64,000 bases of DNA, taken from positions 30,601,633-30,665,632 of the forward strand of contig CAMGYJ010000009.1 of the NCBI GenBank assembly GCA_946122785.1. Reading direction: 5' to 3'. Shown here piece by piece: positions 56,616 to 64,000 of this stretch. Within the stretch, counting starts at the first letter, position 1, and every line of letters starts with the position of its first letter. The translations under genes and the position numbers were made by a program. The stretch comes from Linum tenue (Eukaryota; Streptophyta; Magnoliopsida; Malpighiales; Linaceae). The notes under the pieces were generated by a model. It searched no databases and was not told where the DNA came from. It worked only from the letters and a program-made list of their open reading frames with translations.

Positions 56616-58490
56616 GGGCTTAATTGCAAGTTTGGTCACTCGAATTGCTACAAAAATTTACGTTTGCCACTCAAATTAATTTATTCCATTTATAGTCACT
56701 TAAGTTAGTTTAACAGTCCAAGTTTGGTCACTGGCCGTTAGTCTCCATTAACTTTTGCTGATGTGGCGGTCAACTCTTATAGTTGACCGTTAAATGAGTG
56801 ACGTGGCAATTAAAAAATTAAAAAAAATTTAATTTAATTATTTTTTATTTTCCACCTAATTATTTTAAAAATAAAAAAAATCTAATTCCTTTTAATTGTT
56901 ATTTTCCACCGCCCGTAGCCGTTCCTCTCCCCTCAGGTCGACGACCTCTCCCGGCCGGCCAAGCCCCGCGTGGTGGAGGAGAAGTAGGCGGTGGCGGAGG
57001 AGGAGGTGGTGGAGCGGTGGCTTCGTTGGGCGCGTAGTCGTTTAACGATCGAAGGAGTGCCATATTCGGCGGCGGCAGTGGCCCCGAGAATTTCGGTCTT
57101 TTGGAGTGATACCAACTTGGCTACTCGTTGGGCTGAGCTCCACTCTCATGCGGCGGCGGCGGCCGTCGAGTCGGAGGCTCCGATGATGGCTTCTTAATTG
57201 AAGGAATAATCACATGCTTCATTTCGGGAGAAGAAACAGAGGAAGAAAACCTCGATTTGGGGGGAGTTCGGAGCTTAGTAATAATGAACAGAGGAAAATC
57301 GGGAATTTTCCACCTCTCGCCAAACATTCATTGATCATACAATAAGAAATCCAAAATCATACAACTACACATTTCCTTCCTTCGATGATCACTCAATCGA
57401 CGGCGTCGACACATTGGACGGAGGCTTCGTCTCAACCTCGGAAGACGACCTCCTATTGTTGTCATCGCCGTTGGTGTTTTCGCTCTCACTCTTCCTCTCA
57501 ACGGCGGCGCCATTGGGTCGAACAATTTCCTCAATCAACTTCACCACTTCATCCATGGCGGGCCGCATCTCAGGAGCCTTCGCCACGGAAGCCAGCGCGA
57601 TCTGCAGCATCTACACCATATCTTCCTCCATGCTCTGGCTGCTCACTAGCTCTGCATCGAAAACCTCCGTCGTCCACTCCTCCCTCACCACCGACCTCAC
57701 CCACCTCGGTAGATCCACCACCTCATCGTACACACCACCTCTGAGGGGACCTCTCATCGGAGCTTTCCCCGTCAGGGCTTCCAGCAGCAGGACGTCAAAG
57801 CTGTAGACATCGGATTTTGGCTGGGTTTCCGGGTCTCGATCACCTCCGGAGCTCTGTACCCCATGGTGGCCGGGAATTTTATCAACAGAGCTAGGCCCAC
57901 GTCGGAGATGCAGGCGTCACGGTCGACAGTGAGGGGGACACGTTGGAGGATTTGATGTTTTCGTGGACATATTTGGTCCGGCCGGCGGTGGAGGTGGAAA
58001 ATTGCCATAAATATTATATTCAAAGAAAATTCCCAAGGCGAGTTCGGAAATCGACTCGGCGAAATCGACAGGGCAGAGTAGCAAAAGCAGCGATAGTGGG
58101 GGTCGGCCACGGGCGGAATTCAGAGGCCCAAGACGATGATGGTGCGGGGCTTGGCCGGACGGGAGAGGTCGTCGACCTGAGAGGAGAGGAACGGCGACTG
58201 GCGGTGGAAAATAATAATTAAAAGGAATTAAGATTTTTTTTTATTTTTATAATAATTAGGTGGAAAATAAAAACAATTAATTTAAATTATTTTTTTAATT
58301 TTTTAATTGCCACGTCATGCATTTAACGGTCAATTATAAGAGTTTACCGCCACATTAGCAAAAGTTAACGGAGACTAACGGCCAGTGACCAAACTTGAAC
58401 TGTTAACCTAATTTAAGTGACTATAAATGGAATAAATTAATTTGAGTGGCAAACGTGAAATTTTGTAGCAATTCGAGTGACCAAACTTCT
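56616..58490. mobile_element. Pack-MULE-like element with receptor-kinase cargo
   Basis: About 1.87 kb with long inverted repeats. The left starts GGGCTTAATTGCAAGTTTGG. The right ends ...CGAGTGACCAAACTTC. Homology extends about 340 bp inwards, to a shared CTCAGGTCGACGACCTCTCC. Between the arms is GC-rich DNA encoding part of a receptor-like kinase on the minus strand. The right terminus has drifted and no clean target duplication was seen. A fragment of the same terminal repeat is at 33930-34112. Confidence 0.7.
57389..58050 (-). pseudogene. captured LRR receptor-kinase C-lobe fragment
   Basis: In order: [27 protein letters not shown] (in place of the DFG region), [15 protein letters not shown] (activation segment end), then after a one-base frameshift near 57815 [35 protein letters not shown], a TAG stop (57613-57611) and MLQIALASVAKAPEMRPAMD with VVKLIEEI. 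This matches the C-lobe and tail of the atypical (pseudokinase-like) LRR-RLK group that includes Arabidopsis At2g26730. The N-lobe, transmembrane segment and LRRs are absent. A broken capture, not a gene. Confidence 0.75.
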
Positions 58491-59084
58491 TCTTTTGAGG
58501 CTTCCCTTCAGCCAATGCTTCCAGTTTTTTTGTCAAGGTCATGATTTGATTTGTGGGGATATTAGTTGTTTCGTTAATTTGAAAAATGAAAATTCTAATA
58601 AAAATTTAAGTATAGAAAGTCACGGATATATGAGAATTTTTGTTTCATTATGAACTCAAAAAATATCATTGTTTGTTATAAATTTTTATGATAGATTTTG
58701 TTAATTAGATTTCTATTATGAAGTGAAATTGATATTGATTGTTCTCAATGGTATGAGAAGGGAAATAAGAGGAGTAAGTTGGTCACAAAACAAATAATGG
58801 ACTTCAAGTCCATGACCAATTCCCACGTCAAGTGGTGAGATTTTCATGTATGTGAATCTCACAAATTTTGACCCTCAAAGTCCGTAAACCCCGCGGATTT
58901 GTTGCTTCTAAATACATAAAACATATAACTGAGTTTGGATAAGTCCATGATAGATTTGGAATCCATTATCAAGTCCATCACTAAATCCATCAATCAAACA
59001 ACCCATATATGTACGACGAGAGCAAAGAAGGCAAGTTGACGAGTTCAATCATGTCCTATAGCTTAGGAGTCTTCTTCACTCGAC
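58491..59084. other. AT-rich intergenic, nothing recognised
   Basis: No coding or repeat structure that I can define. Confidence 0.4.
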
Positions 59085-59180
59085 TATGGGTATTCTCATC
59101 GACCGGACCTGACATGACTCGCCTCATTCTTGACCCGTTCTTGCCTAAATTAAATGTAATATTAGTCAAATTACTTAGAA

Positions 59181-59916
59181 TTTTTTTTTTTTTTGAAAAA
59201 TGGTGACCTCAATTAGAAAATTAAAGAAGTTACAGAGACAAAAATAAGCAGAACAAACAAAACGAACAACAAACAGCAAAACGACAAACAAATAGCAACA
59301 AGGAGAGGACAAAAGGAGACTGAAGCCAGATCAAAGGACACCAAGGCAGCCAAATCAGGATCGTCACATGCTCTCATCTCTCCTGGGCAGCAGTTCCCTT
59401 CTCAGGATTGCAAGCCAACTCTCTGCAACCATTAATTCCACCCTGTTTGAGGACAATAGCCAGCTTGCGATCAATCTCCCGATACGGTAGCACACTAAGT
59501 TTGGAGTTTGGGAATCATTGCTAAAAATTCTAGAGTTCCTTTCCAGCCACACACACCAGCACAAAGCATGGAGGAGCATCCTGGTACACCAATCTCTCGG
59601 ATTCTCTGGATTGCAGCTTGGCCAAGCTCTGAGTCGTGCTGAAATGTCCGGTGCATCACAGTCCATCTTCACAAATCTCTTCATGATCCTCCACACCTCT
59701 GTTGTATAGCTACAGGAGATGAGCAGATGATTGATATCTTCTTCCTGTGCACGGCAAAGAGCACACCTGTTTGGGAAGGCCCAACCTCTTCTCTGCAGCA
59801 TGTCTTGCGTCAAGATTCTCTTTCTTTGTCGAGGAACATTTGCAAGTGAATGGAGACTTCCCTTATGAGCTGATATGGCAGCAAGAAGTCCCTTCGAAGA
59901 TTAGTGTCTTCTTTTG
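59181..59916 (-). mobile_element. 5'-truncated LINE 3' end
   Basis: The minus strand ends in a poly-A tail (T run at about 59181-59195). It contains the zf-RVT domain typical of the end of plant LINE ORF2. A clear target duplication could not be defined because the insertion lies in a T tract. Confidence 0.7.
59364..59813 (-). pseudogene. LINE ORF2 C-terminal fragment (zf-RVT domain)
   Basis: 149 residues. CALCRAQEEDINHLLISC followed by VWRIMKRF is the reverse-transcriptase zinc-binding (zf-RVT) signature, C-x2-C ... H-L-x3-C ... VW. WCTRMLLHALCWCVWLERNS is the usual next block. The reverse transcriptase itself is missing upstream. The frame is open and then stops normally, so this is truncation at insertion, not decay. 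Confidence 0.8.
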
Positions 59917-59960
59917 TTACATAATATTTTATTTATAATAAAGTTATGAATTAGTGAAGA

Positions 59961-61301
59961 TAGGAATGACAATGGGGCAGGTCCAGGGCGGGTATCTCGA
60001 TCCCCATTCCCGCCCCGTGGCAGGTCTGGTCATTTATCATAGGGTGCGAGTCGGAGCAGACCGTTCCAATGAGTATATAATTTATATGGAAAATAAAAAA
60101 TATTTGTTATTTTTATTATATGACCAAGAAACAAACCATAATATGATAAATATAATTAAATTATTAGAAAAAATTGAGGTTTTCACTTATTTATAAATTT
60201 ATTGTAGCTAAAATATGATGTAATAAAAGGAAAATCATAAGTAATTTGACTAAAATTACATGTAATTTAGGCAAGAAGGGGTCGAGAATGGGGCGGGTCA
60301 GGACAGGTCGGATCAATGAGAATACACATGTCTGTCCCTCCCCGCCCCATAACAGGTCAACCAAAAGTCAACTAGGTTGTCTTTTAGACATAAAAAACAT
60401 TACAAACATAGTTGACAAAAATGATAATCATGGTGCACAAAAATAACAAAGTTTACAAACATTACAAAAGAAATCGACAAACATTACAAAAATAACAAAG
60501 TTACAAACATTATAGAATAAACGACAAACATTACAAAGCATACTAACAGTACAAATAACACTACTTATAATACAAATCAGTAAAATTGTATTACAAATCA
60601 ATAAATACAAAGTATACAATTCATAACATAAAGTATACAAACTAGTGTAACAAATATTAGAAATTAAAATAAATACAAATTAGTCATATAAATATTACAA
60701 ACACAATAAACAAAAATAACAAACTAGAATGATAAACGATACAAATCGAATTGATATAAACATTAAAAATTGAGTTTATAAAAATTACAAAATAGATCGA
60801 CAAACATCACAAATCAGCACTACCGCCGGAAAATCTATCATCGTCGATGGCCGAAAATCCACCGTTCTCTCTCTCTCTTAGCCTGATGGGGAATTCTTTT
60901 GATAAAAGTTCCTAGTAGCCAAGCCGCCGGAAGGGACGGGGACAAGGGACAGGAAAACCGAAAAAAAATTCAGCCCAGCGAAGGGAACTCAAAAGCACCC
61001 TGTAGAAGGGTCAGGGACGAGATAGATTTTTTATTCATTTTATAATTAAAAATTAAAATAATTATGCAATCACTACATTACCCTTCATTAACTTACATTA
61101 ATCTGAATTATTGGATTTTAATGAGGTGGAAGAGTTGAGATTCACTTAGTCATGTGACTAATGCACCCCCTTAGTCACCTGATCTTAGCCCCATTCCCGA
61201 CAAGCGCCCCATAATAAATTACTCGATCTGGACTCGACCTGCCACGGGGCAGGTATGGGTATCGAGATACTCGGCCCGAACCTGCCCCATTGCCATTCCT
61301 A
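59961..61301. mobile_element. hAT-like MITE family, long copy B
   Basis: Ends are TAGGAATGACAATGGGGCAG and the inverted CTGCCCCATTGCCATTCCTA, with about 95 bp of terminal inverted homology. It contains an internal stretch (60180-60370) that is the reverse of copy A's 31430-31530. No matching 8-bp target duplication was found. Confidence 0.6.
60390..60830. repeat. degenerate ACAAACATTACAAA tandem repeat
   Basis: Many imperfect 13-16-bp units (ACAAACATTACAAA, ATAACAAAGTTACAAAC) inside copy B. Confidence 0.6.
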
Positions 61302-61613
61302 GCTAGGAGGAAGACGTCGCCGAAATAAAAAAACCCTAACCGGCGACTTTATATGATTTAGGGTTGATGTTTAGTTTTTCCTTAATTATGAAATTATGTT
61401 AAATTTGAAATAAGTAAAATCTACAATTTACCTCAACACCCTTAACCACTTACTAGCTAATAACTCCTCATTAACCACCTAATTTACTAGCAACCAATTG
61501 GTTGACTTAAGCATATGCTTAAGCTTTTGGGTTTAAGCTCAGGAAATCAAGCCATGTTCTTTTGGGCCCATAACCCATAGGTCCCTGGATCGAAACCAGG
61601 GACTGGTACCACT
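61302..61613. other. intergenic with a tRNA/TRIM-like fragment
   Basis: The minus strand has GTGGTACCAG, then CCCTGGTTTCGATCCAGGG near 61590-61612. This recalls the inner part of miniature LTR elements or a tRNA T-arm. Fragment only. Confidence 0.3.
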
Positions 61614-61920
61614 TGATATGACCCTAATTTGAGAACCCACTCAAATTTGGATCAAAACACCAGAGTTGCACACGTCGAACTATTTAGGGTTTTCTTCTTT
61701 ATTGAATAACACAAAAAGTAAAGATAAATGCGAAAATCGATCAAACAGATATGAGCTCGTGAATGCCCAATTGATATCGGAAATCAATCAAACAATCTCG
61801 AACCCGTGGATAAGGCCAACCGATATCGTCGATGCTCAACACAACTAGACGCGTTCTCTAGTTGATAAAAGACCACTCAATTCTCCCGAATCGGGGTCGA
61901 TTTGCTTTCTAACCCCTCTA

Positions 61921-62302
61921 AGGGGTTGGAAAAATGACACCCCCTATTAATTATATTAATTTTTTGTATTAAATTTTTGTTGAATTTGATAATCTTTGAG
62001 AATTAAAAACTCAAATTAATTACATTCATTTTTTGAACTATCATTGCACTGATATAACTACCATTGCACCTGTACACTGAACTCATATTAATTACATTCT
62101 TTTTTAGTTGAACTACCATTGTACTGATACAACTACCATTGCACCTGTACATTGATATCATTGCACTGATACAACTACCATTGCACTAAAAAAAGGAAAG
62201 TAATTAATATGGATTTTTAATCCATACAGATTATTAAATGCAACACAAGCTAATTATCTTAAGAGCCTATAATTAATAGGGAGTGTCATTTTCCAATCCT
62301 TT
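61921..62302. mobile_element. Stowaway-like MITE
   Basis: 382 bp flanked by TA. Inverted ends are AGGGGTTGGAAAAATGACAC and GTGTCATTTTCCAATCCTTT, with homology continuing through CCCTATTAATTA. The interior contains tandem CTACCATTGCACTGATACAA units (62040-62190). Confidence 0.6.
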
Positions 62303-62789
62303 TACGAGTAGTCATGCTATCTCACCCCTCCCGAATCCTCAAAGGAGAGATTAAGCAAAACTGTTCACTTGAACTTGGAAACACTCAATTTGATTAATGA
62401 TAACTTGGGTCTTCAAATACTTGAGAGCCTCATGATGATGAATACCTGGATCAAGGAAGGGCTTATTGGTTAAGGATGGGGTTAATGGTGGTGACAATGG
62501 TGGTGTTTGACGTGTGAATAAAGGAAGATGGCCGTGATTAAGGGTTTGTGGTGGACGAACAGAAGAAGTAGAGGAGAGGAGGTTGGGACGTGAGAAAGGA
62601 AGGAAGAAGAGAAGGGAGAGAGGCGCTCGGCCGAGTAGAGAGAGAGAGGGAGGTTGGAAGATAAAACTAATTTGGTTGTTTATTCTCTTAAATCCCACTT
62701 CACAATAATACGTAGACTTATAGCCTATCCTGCTCACAACTACCATACTAATTCGATATCTCCCCAAATATTCCCCATAACCTCAAATC

Positions 62790-63220
62790 CAAGGTTGTCA
62801 ACCCAGTTTGACCCTGACCCGATGAGAAAAACGGGTCGTACGCACCCGCCGGGCCGACCGCTATAAGGTACCGGGTTAGAGGTCAAATTGTGTTATTTTT
62901 TCCTTTGATTTGCGAAATGCGCCTATTTTCCGATTGTTCTTTTCGCCCAACTCAATCTTTGGAATCCTAAGTTGAACATTTGAATATTTATGTTATATAA
63001 GTGTGTGTGAATTTTCATTATATGTTGGATCTAAGTACGATATGTTATTTTGGTGTAATATTATATGTTGTTAGATAAGATTTGATATAATTTATGAGGA
63101 TAAGTACAATATAATGACTTTTTCCATATTTCCGGGCCAAACCGGGCTAAAACGGTTGACCCATACCCTTGACCCACTAACTCGACCGGGTCCGGGTCAA
63201 CCCGCGGGTTGACAACCTTG
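62790..63220. mobile_element. hAT-type MITE
   Basis: 431 bp with 8-bp target duplications CTCAAATC (62782-62789 and 63221-63228) and perfect 15-bp ends CAAGGTTGTCAACCC / GGGTTGACAACCTTG. Non-coding. Confidence 0.85.
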
Positions 63221-63368
63221 CTCAAATCCCTTAAAATCCCCATGAATATCCTCAAATAACAATAATAGTAATAATAACGAACGATAATAATAACAACATA
63301 ATTATAGTAATGACACGTCATCAATCCGTGCCTCCATCAGTCCCCACCGTTTCAGAGCAACCTTGCCC

Positions 63369-63998
63369 TCAAGGTTGATGGTCTTCCTGGTCTTGAACCT
63401 TCTCCTCCGCTGCTTCCTCTTCAAATGTTCCAACCAGCAGCATTAGGTGTGCATTGGCGCAGCGATGCCCTATGGTGTAGCGCTCGTCGCAATTGTAACA
63501 TTTGTCATCCCGCCGTTTCTTTTCCATTTCTGCCGGTGTCAGGCGGATGAAACCCCCTGCCGGCAATTGAAGCCCGGCTCGACCCCCTCCAGCTTCGCCT
63601 CCTTCTGCATTTCCTCCACCGGCTCCGCCACCGCCGGAACCGCCTTTGCCGGCTCCTCCGACCCCCGCGCTTCCGCTGCTATCGTAGTTCCCACTCGAGA
63701 ACGTGTTAGCTAGCACGCCGCCAGTCGGCTTAGGCTGTCGGCCAATGAGTCCCTTCCAGCCTGCTAATTCATCCTCTTTCCTTTTTGCAATCCGAAAAGT
63801 AGACCATACTACATTTGGTTCAAAAACTTTGACAACAACTGCAATCTCCGGTTTTAGACTAGCTAAACATAGTCCTACTAAAGTCTCTTCTAGAATTCCA
63901 TAGCATAAATTCCTCAATCGTTCAAATTCGAACTGGAATTCACTTACAGTGCCAATCTGCTTAAGTTTGACCAACTGCTCCGATGCTGATTCGCCCAT
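63369..63998 (-). CDS. Ty3/gypsy gag, partial at window edge
   Basis: 209 residues, likely continuing upstream beyond the window. The retrotransposon gag helical core is at about 1-75 (KLKQIGTVSEFQFEFERLRN, then SLKPEIAVVVKVF). A glycine-rich low-complexity region follows (about 100-145), then a zinc-binding CYNCDERYTIGHRC of the form seen in plant gypsy gags. It stops soon after (EEKVQDQEDHQP), with no protease or RT. The next bases (CCTTGAGGGCAAGGT) are the same as at the 3' end of the 5121-8106 element. A gag-only derivative is therefore likely. Confidence 0.8.
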   Translation of the reverse strand: MGESASEQLVKLKQIGTVSEFQFEFERLRNLCYGILEETLVGLCLASLKPEIAVVVKVFEPNVVWSTFRIAKRKEDELAGWKGLIGRQPKPTGGVLANTFSSGNYDSSGSAGVGGAGKGGSGGGGAGGGNAEGGEAGGGRAGLQLPAGGFIRLTPAEMEKKRRDDKCYNCDERYTIGHRCANAHLMLLVGTFEEEAAEEKVQDQEDHQP

Positions 63999-64000
63999 TC

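Larger units (their letters stand above)
59085..59960. repeat. partial copy C of the 31354 repeat family, split by a LINE
   Basis: 59085-59185 matches 31425-31530 (GGGTATTCTCATCGACC..., TTAGTCAAATTACTTAGAA). The match resumes at about 59917-59958 (TTTATAATAAAGTT..., AATTAGTGAA). The LINE fragment sits in the T-rich tract between. Confidence 0.6.
61614..63339 (-). repeat. probable 3' LTR of a gypsy element, with two MITEs inside
   Basis: Lies directly after the gag frame and a purine-rich GGTGGGGAC on the minus strand. Putative ends (plus strand) are TGATATGACCC and GCCTCCATCA. Without a second LTR in the window the boundaries are guesses, especially the left one. Net length after removing the two MITEs would be about 0.9 kb. 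Confidence 0.4.

Overview
This is nuclear DNA from a dicot-like flowering plant. The evidence is introns with GT-AG borders, AT-rich intergenic DNA, 5'-UTR introns, two plant gene families (CNX6-type molybdopterin synthase large subunit and an A20/AN1 stress-associated protein), and a dense, nested population of plant transposons. I cannot name the species. About three quarters of the window is transposon-derived or repeat-rich.

Layout. 1-4413: no recognisable gene, apart from one exon-like open segment (1351-1620). 4414-4683: decayed miniature LTR element. 5030-27508: remnant of an RNase H-like reading frame cut apart by three separate LTR retrotransposons: a 3-kb gypsy-like derivative (5121-8106), a 272-bp SMART-type element (8296-8567) and a Tat/Athila-like element (8657-27455). 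The 3' LTR of the last one holds a fourth, very young element (14153-27050) with 3.66-kb LTRs and a non-coding interior. 27.5-34.5 kb: AT-rich DNA with local duplications, SINE-like pieces and several MITEs, plus an isolated signal-peptide first exon at 31075. 35.4-37.2 kb: possible non-coding transcription unit and a 245-bp tandem duplication. 38.1-43.6 kb: a Helitron end carrying two paralogous RPA-like genes around a piece of Helitron helicase. 44.2-47 kb: PIF/Harbinger derivative (Myb-like ORF1 facing a broken transposase) with a MULE-like element inserted beside it.

47.1-56.6 kb is the gene-bearing island: CNX6 (CDS 48261-48833), a truncated Ty1/copia element 135 bp after its stop (48968-52690), and an A20/AN1 SAP gene (CDS 54364-54912). 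The first (5'-UTR) exons and the intron starts of CNX6 and SAP are homologous to each other. 56.6-58.5 kb: Pack-MULE carrying a broken receptor-kinase fragment. 59-64 kb: nested repeats, a LINE 3' end, two MITEs inside a probable LTR, and a gypsy gag reading frame running off the right edge.

The two ordinary genes are unrelated in function. Everything else is mobile DNA or its debris, and the nesting gives a clear order of insertion. All alignments and counts were done by eye.
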